Of a DNA stretch of 64,000 nt, positions 1 to 9,332 are shown piece after piece. How positions within the stretch are numbered: position 1 is the first letter of the stretch; the number at the start of each line of letters is the position of its first letter. The notes beneath the pieces were generated by a model, which was given only the letters and a program-made list of their open reading frames with translations, was not told where the DNA came from and searched no databases. Source of the stretch: Lysinibacter sp. HNR (GTDB lineage: Bacteria; Actinomycetota; Actinomycetes; Actinomycetales; Microbacteriaceae); contig NZ_CP121684.1 in assembly GCF_029760935.1 (NCBI RefSeq), forward strand, positions 744,001 to 808,000, written 5' to 3'. Made by a program: the position numbers and the translations under genes.

Positions 1-206
1 CCGTCCTCCGGTTCGTAACCGTCATCCACTTGGCCAAAGCCATCAATGATCTCAAAACCGTCACGACGCTCTGAATCGAACCCCTGCTGCGAGTCATCCA
101 TGAGTTCCTCGTCGAGGTTGTCTTGAAGCTCCTCCGTGCGCTCATACTCTAGTGCCGACTCGATATCAAAATCATAGTCTCGCGCTGAGTCATCCATTCT
201 GCTCAT
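1..206 (-). CDS. Acidic protein of unknown function, N-terminal part (runs off the window)
   Basis: An open frame begins at an ATG at 206 and runs off the left edge after 68 codons. A clear ribosome binding site (AAGGAG) lies about 9 bases before this ATG; a second in-frame ATG three codons later is less well placed. The visible residues are strongly acidic (many Asp/Glu, few hydrophobic), with no signal peptide or membrane segment. It lies 122 bp downstream of kdpE on the same strand, so it could be read through from the kdp operon or have its own promoter. I do not recognise the family. Confidence 0.6.
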   Translation of the reverse strand, partial: MSRMDDSARDYDFDIESALEYERTEELQDNLDEELMDDSQQGFDSERRDGFEIIDGFGQVDDGYEPED

Positions 207-328
207 CGTCCGCATCTCCTTCCGCTTTGAGGCGGTGTTTAGATATTTCCAATGTAGACCTGTTTGTTCCTTCAGAACAGACCCGAGAAGAGATTGGAGG
301 GACATATCGCTCCTAAGGATTATGGAGA

Positions 329-1018
329 CTAAGCGTCTGGGACGAAGCGATACCCCATGCCTGGTTCGGTGAGGAGGTGTCGCGGGCGGGACGGCTCGGC
401 TTCTATCTTTTTGCGGAGTTGAGCTATATAGAGTCGTAAGTAACCGTTATCGCCGGGATGAGTGGGACCCCAAACCTCGGTCAGTAGCGCCTCTTTTGTT
501 ACGAGCTTTCCAGGGTGCCGCAGCAACTGATGAAATATGAGCCATTCGGTGGGGGTTAAGCGCACGGGTTCCGAAGTATCGGAGGTTTTTCGGGTGACCT
601 GTTTAGCGGTAAGGTCAACGGTGATGTCGCCAAACGTGATGACGGGATCATCAGGGGTGTTCGTTTGCCTTCTAGTGAGGGCACGGATGCGCGCCAGGAG
701 CTCATCCATGGAAAACGGCTTGGTCACGTAGTCGTCAGCCCCCGCGTCGAGCGCCTCGACCTTATCGGCGGCTCCCGTGCGACCGGAAACAACAAGGATG
801 GGAACCTGCGACCAGCCTCGAAGGCCCGCGATAACGTCTAGCCCGTCCAGGTGAGGCATGCCCAGGTCAAGCATCACCAGGTCGGGATGCTGCTCAATTG
901 CCTGGTTGAGCGCCTCGGCACCGTCTGCCGCGGTAACGATGTTGTATCCCCGTGCCCGCAGGGTGACGCGGAGCGCCCGCAGAATTTGAGGATCATCGTC
1001 GGCGATCAGAATCTTCAC
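329..1018 (-). CDS. kdpE: Response regulator KdpE of the potassium-sensing two-component system
   Basis: This is an OmpR/PhoB-type regulator of 229 aa, the usual family length. The receiver domain (about 1-120) has the acidic pocket in ADDDP (residues 6-10), the phospho-acceptor D51 in LDLGMP and the conserved K100 in VTKPF. The C-terminal winged helix (about 130-225) ends in the typical GYRF signature. Its ATG overlaps the kdpD stop by 4 bp (ATGA), so the two are translationally coupled. By family knowledge, phosphorylated KdpE activates kdpFABC when potassium is scarce or osmolarity is high. Its likely target is the CCTAACG repeat cluster at 8341-8379 (inference). Confidence 0.95.
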   Translation of the reverse strand: MKILIADDDPQILRALRVTLRARGYNIVTAADGAEALNQAIEQHPDLVMLDLGMPHLDGLDVIAGLRGWSQVPILVVSGRTGAADKVEALDAGADDYVTKPFSMDELLARIRALTRRQTNTPDDPVITFGDITVDLTAKQVTRKTSDTSEPVRLTPTEWLIFHQLLRHPGKLVTKEALLTEVWGPTHPGDNGYLRLYIAQLRKKIEAEPSRPRHLLTEPGMGYRFVPDA

Positions 1019-3567
1019 GAAGTCTCCCTGTGGTGTTTTAGCGGTGTGGTGGGTGAAGGAGCAGACTGAGCGTCGTCTGTGGCAGCGCGAAGGCGAACCA
1101 CCATGGTGAGGCCTCCGCCCGGAGTATCATGGGCTTCCAGGGTTCCCCCCATGCCCTCAACAAACCCCTTGGAAAGGGCAAGACCCAGGCCGAGGCCCGT
1201 CATGTTATCCGTATCTCCCAGCCGCTGGAACGGAACAAACATATCTTCCCGACGATTTTCGGGCACCCCGGGACCGCTGTCGGCTACCCTAATCTCTACA
1301 TGTCCCGCAAAGTAACTCGCGGTGACCAGGACGCGCCGCTTGGGTGGCGAGTAGCGCAGGGCATTGGAGAGTAGGTTGACCACAACCCGCTGGAGAAGCC
1401 CCGGATCGGCGTATACCCTTGCAAGATTTGAGGGGAGATTAAGCTCCACCTGGGAGGGTCCCGTCTGGAGTTCGTCGAGTGCTGGAAGTATCACATCATC
1501 GATTTCTAGGGGGATGAGCGAAACAGCAAGCACACCAGCCTGGACCCGGCTGACATCAAGGAGGTTGGTGACCAGCTCCGAGAGAGAATCGAGGCTTTCC
1601 TCCGCCGTGGCGAGGAGCTCTTCCCGATCACCGTCTGACCACACAATGTCCTGCGACCGCAGGCCGCTGATTGCTGCCGTGGCGGCGGCGAGCGGGCGCC
1701 TCAGATCGTGGCTTACTGCCGCAAGGAGGGCGCTTCTCATCTGATCATTTCTTGTGAGTGGACCGACCGACTCGGCAGTTTTGGCGAGTGTGCTGTGCTC
1801 AAGAGCCGCGTCGATTTGAGCTATGATCACAGTGAGAAGGCGACGTTCCGAGGCCTTAAGATCGGGGCCGTGGAGCTCAAGTAGTGCGCCATCCGTAGCG
1901 GTTGCGTCCGAGGTTACCGGGATGACACTGCACTCGGTAGATTCTTCAAAATCACCGTCTTCATACCGGGTGATCCCGTCAACAATGAGTCGTACTCCGT
2001 TGAGTGAGAAAGCCTCACGAACGCGAGCGGTGAGAGCCTGAAGCGCATCCTGTCCGCGCAGCACGTTGCCCGCAACGCTCGCAATGAGTTCGGATTCCGC
2101 GGCGGCTCGTCGAGCAATTCGTGTCCGGCGCGCGGCCTGATCCACGAGGTAGCTCACGACTATCGCGTTCACAATATAGAGAAAGAGAGCGAGGGCGTGG
2201 AGGGGCTGGGCTACCGTGATGGTGTTAATCGGCTCAAGAATGAAAAAGTCTAGCGTAATCCCCGAGACGAGCGCGGCAAAAAGCGCCGCCCAAATTCCCC
2301 CAACTAGGGCTACCACCATCACAAGAAGTTGGTAGGTGAGCACATCACTCGTGATCGAATCTTCCGTGCGGAAAGTGACCAATAGCCAGGTAATCAGGGG
2401 CCAAGCCACTGCGGTAAGGGCAAAACCCGCTAGGCGTCTACGCCAGGTGAGAGAGCCTCGGCGCTGCGGCAGGACGGATCTGGTTCCTGCCGCGGAGTGG
2501 TTCACGATGTGCACGTCGATATCGCCGGAATTTTTGGTCACGGCATCACCGATGCCCGGACCACTCAGAGCGGAGAGGAATCGTCCCCTGCGGCTCAACC
2601 CAATGACGAGCTGAGTCGCGTTGGTCGCGCGGGCAAACTCCACGAGAGCCTGGGGAATGTCATCGCCAACAACCTGGTGATAACTGCCCCCAAGCTTGCT
2701 GACGAGCGACCGCTGTGAGGCGAGTGCACCCGGGGTGCTAGAGCTGAGTCCGTCCTGGTTAGTGACGTGCACCGCGAGGAGTTCACCCCCGGCCGAACGA
2801 GCCGCAATACGTGCTCCCCTTCGCAGCAGCGTTTCTCCCTCGGGACCTCCCGTGAGAGCCACAACGACCCGCTCGCGTGCCTCCCATTTGTTTTCTATTC
2901 CGTGTTCCGCCCGGTACGCCTTGAGTGCGCTATCAACCTCATCGGCTAACCACAACAGGGCCAGCTCTCTCAGCGCTGTGAGGTTACCCAAACGGAAAAA
3001 GTTCGAGAGGGCAGCGTCGATGCGGGACGCCGGATAGATGTGACCCTCCGACAGTCGATCACGGAGGGTCAGCGGTGAAAGGTCAATCACCTCAACCTGG
3101 TCGGCTGCGCGCAGGAAGGAATCGGGAACGGTTTCTCTCTGGGGAACCCCCGTGATCTGCTCTACCACATCGTTGAGTGATTCAATGTGTTGAATATTAA
3201 CGGTTGAGAGCACGTTGATTCCTGCCGCGAGCAGTTCCTCAACGTCCTGCCAGCGTTTTTCGTTGCGGGAATCCGGCGCATTATTATGAGCAAGCTCATC
3301 AACCAGGGCAAACTCGGGGTGCCTCGTGAGCACCGCATCCAGGTCCATCTCCGTGAGCGTGACGCCCCTGTGCTCGGACACTCTGCGGGGAAGGACCTCA
3401 AGCCCCTCAACCATCAGCTGGGTTGCTCTGCGTCCATGGGTTTCCACCAGGGCCACTACAACATCCCTGCCCTCGTCGCGCAGGCGGCGTCCCTCCTCAA
3501 GCATCGTGTAGGTTTTGCCCACGCCGGGAGCCGCGCCGAGTAAAACGTGAAGCGTCCCACGGGTCAT
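1015..3567 (-). CDS. kdpD: Sensor histidine kinase KdpD
   Basis: This 850-aa membrane sensor has the full KdpD layout. The N-terminal KdpD domain carries the Walker A motif GAAPGVGKT (11-19) and LVDELAHNNAP (about 88-98). A USP-like domain follows (about 230-355), then four membrane helices (about 380-475), a GAF-like linker, and a histidine kinase core. In the core H620 sits in AAVSHDLRRPLAAA, and the ATPase domain shows DSGPGVPE and GLGLGLALSKGFVEG. It starts 3 bp after the kdpC stop and overlaps kdpE by 4 bp, so the sensor genes are cotranscribed with the pump. In known systems it senses potassium and ionic strength and phosphorylates KdpE. Confidence 0.96.
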   Translation of the reverse strand: MTRGTLHVLLGAAPGVGKTYTMLEEGRRLRDEGRDVVVALVETHGRRATQLMVEGLEVLPRRVSEHRGVTLTEMDLDAVLTRHPEFALVDELAHNNAPDSRNEKRWQDVEELLAAGINVLSTVNIQHIESLNDVVEQITGVPQRETVPDSFLRAADQVEVIDLSPLTLRDRLSEGHIYPASRIDAALSNFFRLGNLTALRELALLWLADEVDSALKAYRAEHGIENKWEARERVVVALTGGPEGETLLRRGARIAARSAGGELLAVHVTNQDGLSSSTPGALASQRSLVSKLGGSYHQVVGDDIPQALVEFARATNATQLVIGLSRRGRFLSALSGPGIGDAVTKNSGDIDVHIVNHSAAGTRSVLPQRRGSLTWRRRLAGFALTAVAWPLITWLLVTFRTEDSITSDVLTYQLLVMVVALVGGIWAALFAALVSGITLDFFILEPINTITVAQPLHALALFLYIVNAIVVSYLVDQAARRTRIARRAAAESELIASVAGNVLRGQDALQALTARVREAFSLNGVRLIVDGITRYEDGDFEESTECSVIPVTSDATATDGALLELHGPDLKASERRLLTVIIAQIDAALEHSTLAKTAESVGPLTRNDQMRSALLAAVSHDLRRPLAAATAAISGLRSQDIVWSDGDREELLATAEESLDSLSELVTNLLDVSRVQAGVLAVSLIPLEIDDVILPALDELQTGPSQVELNLPSNLARVYADPGLLQRVVVNLLSNALRYSPPKRRVLVTASYFAGHVEIRVADSGPGVPENRREDMFVPFQRLGDTDNMTGLGLGLALSKGFVEGMGGTLEAHDTPGGGLTMVVRLRAATDDAQSAPSPTTPLKHHRETS

Positions 3568-3570
3568 TGG

Positions 3571-4188
3571 TTAGTCATCCGTATCGTCAGGGGAGAGGTT
3601 GTGAAGGGCAATGTTTAATTCTAAGACGTTGACGGTGGACTCACCAAGGAATCCCAAGTCGCGCGGCTGGATAAAGGATTCCACCAGGGCACGAACATCA
3701 CTGGCTGCTAGTCCGCGAGCTTCCGAAACTCGGTTCACCTGAAGAAGAGCGTAGTCCGGGCTGATATGCGGATCCAGGCCGGATGCCGAAGCGGTTAGAG
3801 CATCGGCCGGTATCTTTTCGGGGGATACCCCGTTCTCCCGTGCGAGCGTGGTGCGGAGACGCTCTATGGAGTCCACAAGCTCGGAGTTATTTGACCCCAG
3901 GTTGGACCCTCCAGAGCTTGCCGCATTGTGGTCAACCACGGATGGACGAGGCTGAAACCACTCGGGGCTGGGGTTCCCCAGAGAATCGGTAAAAGCCTGT
4001 CCGAGGAGTGAGGAACCCACAACTCTAGTGTTGTTGTGGACGAGCGACCCGTTTGCCTGCGCGGGGAAGAGAAGCTGGGAGGCCGCCGTCATGACGAGGG
4101 GATAACCAATACCGAGTATCACCGTGAAGATGAGCAGCACACGAAGGGCTACTGTGTACTGTTTGAAGTTGCTGCGAGACGCACTCAT
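3571..4188 (-). CDS. kdpC: Potassium-transporting ATPase subunit C
   Basis: KdpC is 205 aa, with one N-terminal membrane helix (about 13-38) and an extracytoplasmic domain. Family marks are GSLLGQ near residue 58, WFQPRPS near 77, SGGSNLGSNN near 92, and a C-terminal ALVESFIQPRDLGFLGE segment. It is the accessory subunit that stabilises the KdpFABC complex. It follows kdpB after a gap of about 40 bp and precedes kdpD by 3 bp. Confidence 0.95.
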   Translation of the reverse strand: MSASRSNFKQYTVALRVLLIFTVILGIGYPLVMTAASQLLFPAQANGSLVHNNTRVVGSSLLGQAFTDSLGNPSPEWFQPRPSVVDHNAASSGGSNLGSNNSELVDSIERLRTTLARENGVSPEKIPADALTASASGLDPHISPDYALLQVNRVSEARGLAASDVRALVESFIQPRDLGFLGESTVNVLELNIALHNLSPDDTDD

Positions 4189-4230
4189 AATCCTGAACTT
4201 TCTTTGGTGTGTGATCTTGCTAATTTTCGG

Positions 4231-6339
4231 CTAAAAACCGGGAATCAACGAGACCAGAAGATCAATAAGCTTGATACCGATGAAGGGAGTGACAACTCCG
4301 CCGAGTCCATAAATAAGAAGATTACGGCTCAGAATCTTTTGAGCGCTCGCCGGGCGATAGGTCACCCCTCGCAGTGCAAGGGGAATCAACACGATAATGA
4401 CAACCGCGTTAAAAATCACCGCCGAGATAAGGGCGGATGCGGGAGAGTGTAGTTGCATGACGTTGAGTACGGCAAGACCGGGGAAAACCGCCACAAACAT
4501 GGTGGGGATAATCGCAAAGTACTTGGCAATATCGTTTGCAATGGAGAACGTGGTGAGTGCCCCTCGTGTGATGAGCAATTGCTTCCCGATTCTGACGATA
4601 TCGATCAATTTGGTGGGGTCTGAGTCGAGATCAACCATATTACCGGCCTCTTTTGCTGCAGAGGTTCCCGTGTTCATGGCCACACCAACATCGGCCTGGG
4701 CCAGTGCTGGGGCGTCGTTGGTTCCGTCGCCCGTCATTGCCACCAGGTTTCCACCTTCCTGCTCGCGGCGGATGAGTGCCAGTTTATCCTCGGGTGTGGC
4801 CTCTGCTAAGACCTCGTCGACACCTGCCTCCTTACCTATTGCGGCGGCGGTGAGGGGGTTATCACCCGTGACCATCACCGTGCGAATTCCCATCGCGCGA
4901 AGTTCGTCGAAGCGCTCTCGCATCCCTTCTTTAACAATGTCTTTCAGGTAGACAACACCGAGAAGCCGCACCTCCCGGCCCGGCTGAGCCGAAGCGATAA
5001 CGAGCGGGGTGCCCCCTCGCTGTGAAATTTTCTCTACTGTGCTGTTCAGGTCGAGAGACACGGTTTCGGAAATCGCGGTTGTGCTGGTCGCCCACGCTAG
5101 CACGGTCGAACCAGCGCCCTTGCGGATGAAACCGCCATCGGCCAGATCAAGTCCGCTCATGCGGGTCTGGGCGCTGAAGGGCACGATCTCGGCCTTCAGC
5201 TCTGCGGGCTCCTCGAACCCGAAAGAGCGGGCGAGCTGCAGGATGGACTTACCCTCGGGGGTGGAGTCCCCCAGAGAGGAGAGCGCTGCGGTGTGCACAA
5301 GCTCGGTATGATCCACACCGTTGAGAGGGATAAACTCTGCCGCCTGGCGGTTTCCGTAGGTGATGGTTCCCGTCTTATCGAGCAGAAGGGTCGTGACGTC
5401 TCCGGCAGCTTCAACCGCGCGGCCGGAGAGGGCCAGCACATTGTGCTGCACGAGGCGATCCATCCCGGCGATACCAATTGCCGAAAGGAGTGCTCCGATG
5501 GTTGTGGGGATGAGGCAGACAAGAAGAGCTATAAGTACGGGAACGCTTGCCGCGGCACCCAGAAACTCGGCCACGGGGTTGAGGGTGAGTACAACGAGGA
5601 GGAAGACTATCGACAGGCTGGAGAGCAGTATGTTGAGAGCGATCTCGTTGGGGGTTTTTTGCCGGGAGGCTCCCTCCACCAAGCCGATCATTCGGTCGAC
5701 AAACGTCTCACCCGGCTTGCTCGTGATGCGTACGACAACACGGTCAGAGAGCACCCGGGTGCCTCCGGTGACGGCGCTTCGATCCCCACCGGACTCACGG
5801 ACCACGGGGGCAGACTCCCCGGTGATTGCGGATTCGTCAATGGAGGCGATACCCCACACGATGTCGCCGTCTCCAGGGATAAGCTCACCGGCGGAAACCA
5901 CTACCGCGTCCCCCGGAACTAGGAGTGAAGAGGACACCTGCTCGGTTGCCGCTTTCTCTGCTTCCGGGTTCTTGACCGCGTCGTAGGAGGTGATCCGAGT
6001 GGCGAGAGTGCTGCTACGGGTGTGGCGCAGACTATTGGCCTGAGCTTTTCCTCGCCCCTCGGCCACAGACTCGGCCAGGTTGGCGAATATAACGGTGAGC
6101 CATAACCAGGCGGCAATCAATCCGGTAAAAGAGAAAGGTACGGTGGAACCACCCGAGACCTGTTGTCCACCGATGAATGGTTCCGTCAGGGCTATCACCG
6201 TGGTGAGGGCAGCACCGATCTCCACTATAAGCATCACGGGATTGTGCCAGAGAACCCTAGGGTCTAGCTTGCGGAGTGCACCGGGGAGTGCCTCACTTAG
6301 CTGTTTCCAGGTGAATGAGCGTGTTGTTGTAAGGGACAT
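4231..6339 (-). CDS. kdpB: Potassium-transporting ATPase ATP-binding subunit B
   Basis: KdpB is the P-type ATPase subunit, 702 aa, and powers potassium uptake through KdpA. The phosphorylated aspartate is D321 in DKTGTIT. The actuator-domain TGES motif lies in ITGESAPVV (about 172-180). The hinge [20 protein letters not shown] is present, followed by the KdpB-typical [16 protein letters not shown]. Membrane helices fall at about 35-55, 68-90, 238-285 and three more near the C-terminus. The start codon overlaps the kdpA stop by one base. All catalytic signatures look intact. Confidence 0.97.
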   Translation of the reverse strand: MSLTTTRSFTWKQLSEALPGALRKLDPRVLWHNPVMLIVEIGAALTTVIALTEPFIGGQQVSGGSTVPFSFTGLIAAWLWLTVIFANLAESVAEGRGKAQANSLRHTRSSTLATRITSYDAVKNPEAEKAATEQVSSSLLVPGDAVVVSAGELIPGDGDIVWGIASIDESAITGESAPVVRESGGDRSAVTGGTRVLSDRVVVRITSKPGETFVDRMIGLVEGASRQKTPNEIALNILLSSLSIVFLLVVLTLNPVAEFLGAAASVPVLIALLVCLIPTTIGALLSAIGIAGMDRLVQHNVLALSGRAVEAAGDVTTLLLDKTGTITYGNRQAAEFIPLNGVDHTELVHTAALSSLGDSTPEGKSILQLARSFGFEEPAELKAEIVPFSAQTRMSGLDLADGGFIRKGAGSTVLAWATSTTAISETVSLDLNSTVEKISQRGGTPLVIASAQPGREVRLLGVVYLKDIVKEGMRERFDELRAMGIRTVMVTGDNPLTAAAIGKEAGVDEVLAEATPEDKLALIRREQEGGNLVAMTGDGTNDAPALAQADVGVAMNTGTSAAKEAGNMVDLDSDPTKLIDIVRIGKQLLITRGALTTFSIANDIAKYFAIIPTMFVAVFPGLAVLNVMQLHSPASALISAVIFNAVVIIVLIPLALRGVTYRPASAQKILSRNLLIYGLGGVVTPFIGIKLIDLLVSLIPGF

Positions 6340-8012
6340 TATTGGAGACCTTCCGCGAGGGGTCCGAGCGCCAGAATTGGAAAGTAGGTGAGCGCTGTGA
6401 TGATAAGAGTGACCCCGATGAGCATTCCCGTGAAGAGGGGGGTGTTCGTGGGTAGCGTTCCGACCGTTCGAGGAATCCGGGGCTGTGCGGCCAGTGAGCC
6501 GGCGAGCGCGAGGACAAGCACGATGGGAATAAATCGGGCCAGGATCATGGTGACTCCAAGGGAAACGTTAAACCAGGGTGTATCGGTTACTAATCCGGCA
6601 AGAGCAGATCCATTGTTGTTTGCAGCCGAGGTGAAGGCATAAAGAACCTCCGACATCCCCCGGGATCCGGGGTTCAGAATTGATTCCTCTACGACACTGT
6701 CGTGAACGGCGGGGATCGCAAAGCTCAGTGCGGTTCCGAGGAGTATGAGGGTGGGGGTAACCAGGATGTAGAGGCTTGCGAGTTTCATCTGGATGGGGCC
6801 GATCTTTTTACCCAGGATTTCCGGAGTACGACCGACCAGAAGCCCCGCAATAAATACGGTGATCACCGCAAGAATGAGCATTCCGTATAGGCCAGAACCG
6901 ACACCGCCCGGTGCGACCTCCCCCAGCATCATGTTGAGCTTGGAGATGAGTATGCCAAAGGCAGTATTGGAGGCGTGCATAGAGTTGACCGCTCCGGTTG
7001 AGGTGAGGGTGCTGGTTCCACCAAAGAGGGTGGAACCAGCGATTCCAAAGCGCTGTTCTTTGCCCTCGAGTGCCGCTCCCGCGAGCTCAGGAGCGGTGCC
7101 GGATCCCGAGGCCTCGGCCCAGGTGAGTAGACCGATAGAAACTATAAAGATAATGCCCATTGCCGCAAGGATTGCGTATCCTTGCTTATTGTTGCCCACC
7201 AGTCGTCCGAGTGTGCGCGGAAGGCTAAAGGGTATGGCAAGCATGAGGATGACCTGTAGCAGGTTGGTCCACGCAGTGGGATTTTCGAAAGGATGGGAGG
7301 AGTTTGCCGCGAAAAATCCGCCACCGTTTGTGCCCAGTAGCTTGATCGCCTCTTGTGATGCGACAGGACCGCCCGGGATCGATTGGGTGGCACCGGTGAG
7401 GGTTGTGACCTCTGTAAACCCGTTGAGATTCTGGATGACTCCGCCCGCCACGAGCGCAAGGGTTGCGAGGATCGTGAGCGGGAGCAGAAGACGCAGCGTG
7501 ATCCGAGTGAGGTCAACCCAAAAGTTACCGACGGTTCCGTTTGAGACGCGGGAAAATCCCCGCACCAGGGCGATAGCAACCGCAATACCTACTCCGGCGG
7601 ATAAGAAGTTTTGAACGGCAAGCCCCAGGAGCTGTACCGCGTACCCCATCGTGGTTTCGGGCGAGTAGGACTGCCAATTTGTATTGGTGATAAAGGAGGC
7701 GGCCGTGTTAAACGCGAGATCCGGTTCTACCGGGGGGAGACCCAGTGAAAGGGGAAGAATTGCCTGCGCGCGCTGTAGCAGGTAGAGCAGGAGCAGGCTC
7801 AATAATGAAAAAGCCAGGACTCCCCGCAGATAGGCTCTCCAGGTTTGCTCTTGTCGGGGATCTACCCCCACAAGCCGGTACAGGCCTCGCTCTACAGCAA
7901 GGTCTTTTCTGGATTCAACCGTGTGGGCTATATAGTCACCAAGGGGACGGTAAATGACTGCCAAGATAAGGAGGGCCGTTGCGCCCTGGAGAAGAGCAAA
8001 GTAGACATTCAT
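6339..8012 (-). CDS. kdpA: Potassium-transporting ATPase potassium-binding subunit A
   Basis: KdpA is a 557-aa polytopic membrane protein with about ten helices, and it forms the selectivity filter of the pump. Recognisable filter and loop motifs are [18 protein letters not shown] (about 111), [20 protein letters not shown] (about 228) and [15 protein letters not shown] (about 465). Its ATG overlaps the stop of kdpF (ATGA), which fixes the start. Length and motifs match the family; nothing is missing. Confidence 0.97.
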   Translation of the reverse strand: MNVYFALLQGATALLILAVIYRPLGDYIAHTVESRKDLAVERGLYRLVGVDPRQEQTWRAYLRGVLAFSLLSLLLLYLLQRAQAILPLSLGLPPVEPDLAFNTAASFITNTNWQSYSPETTMGYAVQLLGLAVQNFLSAGVGIAVAIALVRGFSRVSNGTVGNFWVDLTRITLRLLLPLTILATLALVAGGVIQNLNGFTEVTTLTGATQSIPGGPVASQEAIKLLGTNGGGFFAANSSHPFENPTAWTNLLQVILMLAIPFSLPRTLGRLVGNNKQGYAILAAMGIIFIVSIGLLTWAEASGSGTAPELAGAALEGKEQRFGIAGSTLFGGTSTLTSTGAVNSMHASNTAFGILISKLNMMLGEVAPGGVGSGLYGMLILAVITVFIAGLLVGRTPEILGKKIGPIQMKLASLYILVTPTLILLGTALSFAIPAVHDSVVEESILNPGSRGMSEVLYAFTSAANNNGSALAGLVTDTPWFNVSLGVTMILARFIPIVLVLALAGSLAAQPRIPRTVGTLPTNTPLFTGMLIGVTLIITALTYFPILALGPLAEGLQ

Positions 8013-8101
8013 TTGAATCGCTCCGGGTTGATGAGGGCATAGCCGAGGAAACCGATCGCTGCGATTGCAAGAACAATTGAGACGGCGCTAAAAATAATCA
8101 T
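8009..8101 (-). CDS. kdpF: Potassium-transporting ATPase subunit F
   Basis: This tiny ORF encodes a 30-residue single-helix peptide beginning MIIFSAVSIVLAIAAIG and ending [10 protein letters not shown]. That is the KdpF pattern of one hydrophobic helix followed by a Y-L/A-x-x-x-NPE/AERF tail. It ends in a 4-bp ATGA overlap with kdpA, and its own ATG overlaps the stop of the small ORF upstream, also as ATGA. In known systems KdpF stabilises the KdpABC complex in the membrane. Confidence 0.93.
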   Translation of the reverse strand: MIIFSAVSIVLAIAAIGFLGYALINPERFK

Positions 8102-8247
8102 GACCTGTCGTTCCGCTCGCCGGTTGGGTGAGTAAAGGCGGGAGCCGCCTGTGCGGGGGCGATTATTACTCTGTTGATTCCGGCAGCCGCTTTGTTAATA
8201 AGGACAAAGAGGACACACGTACCAAGCAGAAATACGATATCAAGCAC
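8098..8247 (-). CDS. Small membrane protein coupled to kdpF (first gene of the kdp operon)
   Basis: A 49-codon frame starts at GTG 8247 and stops in an ATGA overlap with kdpF. It encodes one strong hydrophobic helix (LDIVFLLGTCVLFVLINKAA), then a short polar Ala/Pro-rich tail. The exact stop/start overlap and its single-helix character suggest a real gene rather than chance. From memory, and unverified, small proteins of this kind are also annotated before kdpF in other actinobacteria. The ribosome binding site is weak (GGA about 8 bases upstream), and longer GTG starts in frame cannot be excluded. The function is unknown; an extra small subunit or a translational leader for kdpF are both possible. 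Confidence 0.6.
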   Translation of the reverse strand: MLDIVFLLGTCVLFVLINKAAAGINRVIIAPAQAAPAFTHPTGERNDRS

Positions 8248-8570
8248 AAAAGTTCCATTCGGTTTATGTCGCACACGAGTGCACAGTTTTTACGTGGGTA
8301 TAGAACGATTAGACACCCGAATGGAGAGGGTGAGGTCAGTCCTAACGGTTTCCTAACGTTCGGGTGTATATCCCTAACGCAATCCGAACGCTGCGATCTT
8401 TAGTCGTCGGAATTCTCCGTGTTGCAGAGAGCGAGAGTTGAGTGGAAACGGGAACATTAGTTATCGAAAAATATCTTCCATATAGATAGTTAATGAGACT
8501 ATGCTACAGATAAGTAAGTAGTTTCCGAAGGTCGGTTTCACAACTGCTGGTGCGAAAGGAAGTTATTATC
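8248..8570. promoter_or_regulatory. Divergent control region between the kdp operon and the SHOCT gene
   Basis: These 323 bp separate two divergent transcripts and hold no convincing gene. The kdp-proximal half contains the CCTAACG direct repeats and a 9-bp perfect inverted repeat, ACACCCGAA (8313-8321) and TTCGGGTGT (8359-8367). The other half (about 8455-8520) is AT-rich and precedes the rightward gene. I looked for a cyclic-di-AMP (ydaO-type) riboswitch, which controls some kdp operons, and could not recognise one. Confidence 0.55.
8341..8379. promoter_or_regulatory. Three CCTAACG direct repeats, candidate KdpE operator
   Basis: The heptamer CCTAACG occurs at 8341-8347, 8352-8358 and 8373-8379, with start-to-start spacings of 11 and 21 bp. 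That is one and two helical turns, so all three face the same side of the DNA. OmpR-family regulators such as KdpE bind phased direct repeats of this kind. The cluster lies about 95 bp upstream of the first kdp ORF, a sensible place for an activator. The assignment to KdpE is inference. Confidence 0.5.
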
Positions 8571-8954
8571 ATGTGGTCAAACATCTGGGATTTTGTATGG
8601 GTTTTCTTCTTGGCATTTGTGCTTATCGCCTATCTCTTTGTTCTCTTCTCGATAGTTAGTGATATCTTTAGCGATCACAAACTCAACGGATGGTGGAAGG
8701 CTGTGTGGTGCATCTTCCTCATCTTCGTACCGTTCCTCACCGCCCTGGTATATCTGGTTGCGCGCGGACGCGGCATGGCCATGCGGCAGCAGAGTCGACT
8801 GGAACAAGCTCAGCGTGAGGGCGACGACTATATTCGCACGGTCGCGGGGAGTAGCCCATCCGATGAGATTTCCAAAGCTCGGGCGCTGCTTGATGCGGGA
8901 ACCATCTCGCAGCAGGAATATGAGCAACTCAAGGCGCGAGCACTCGCGCACTAG
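8571..8954 (+). CDS. Small membrane protein with PLDc_N-type helices and a SHOCT tail
   Basis: The product is 127 aa from ATG 8571, chosen because AAAGGAAG lies at 8556-8563; a longer GTG start at 8550 would bury that ribosome binding site. Two membrane helices (about 5-31 and 40-63), with the pair WWKAVWCIFLIFVPFLTAL and YLVARGRGMA, match the PLDc_N (phospholipase D N-terminal-like) domain family. The C-terminal 30 residues (ISKARALLDAGTISQQEYEQ) form a SHOCT domain, a short helical oligomerisation motif. Both domains are common in small actinobacterial envelope proteins of unknown role. It is a single gene, divergent from kdp and followed by a strong terminator. Confidence 0.85.
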   Translation: MWSNIWDFVWVFFLAFVLIAYLFVLFSIVSDIFSDHKLNGWWKAVWCIFLIFVPFLTALVYLVARGRGMAMRQQSRLEQAQREGDDYIRTVAGSSPSDEISKARALLDAGTISQQEYEQLKARALAH

Positions 8955-9332
8955 ATATCACTACCGGGGTTTCGTCTCATACATTCAGGGGGTGGCGCCT
9001 GCGCAAACACGTCACCTTCCGCGTGTATGAACGATTAATCCGGGGCCGCACGCGCGTAAAAACTTTTTCTAGAACCTATGTTACTTTTTAGGTCCCCTCC
9101 AGTCTTTAACTTCGTAACAACATTATCTGATTCAGTTTTATGGAGTTCCCCCAATTACACCATGGCTGATCGTTGTTGCGCGCGGTGTTGAATGGCTGTG
9201 ATGCGCCATTCAACACCGCTTTATCCCGTTTCTTGAGGGTGTGTCTGTTAGTACATTGAATTTTTCAGTGTGTGCATAAGGTGCAGTGATAGTGTTTCTT
9301 CTAGGCCACCACAACACGACCGGAGACTTCCG
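8955..9332. other. Intergenic stretch with one strong terminator, otherwise no gene seen
   Basis: These 378 bp separate two rightward genes. They contain AT-rich sequence (about 9056-9160) and the hairpin at 9182-9219. The promoter of the next gene should lie in the 9220-9320 part, but I cannot pick convincing -35 and -10 boxes. No open frame here has both a start and a ribosome binding site. Confidence 0.5.
9182..9219 (+). terminator. Rho-independent terminator after the SHOCT gene
   Basis: A perfect 14-bp stem, GCGGTGTTGAATGG (9182-9195) and its complement (9206-9219), encloses a 10-base loop and is followed by TTTATCCCGTTT. The stem is long and symmetric, but the T run is short. Confidence 0.7.

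Noticed and set aside
268-296. GTTTGTTC/GAACAGAC inverted repeat as a LexA (SOS) box or kdpE terminator
   Set aside because: The spacing does not match the actinobacterial LexA consensus and there is no T run; too weak to report as a feature.
5293-5986. Long plus-strand open frames over kdpB (about 208 aa each)
   Set aside because: They lie opposite kdpB, have no ribosome binding site and no sensible composition; they mirror the codon bias of the real gene.
8248-8570. Cyclic-di-AMP (ydaO-type) riboswitch before kdp
   Set aside because: I could not find its conserved core; only repeats and an inverted repeat are seen. A covariance-model search would decide.
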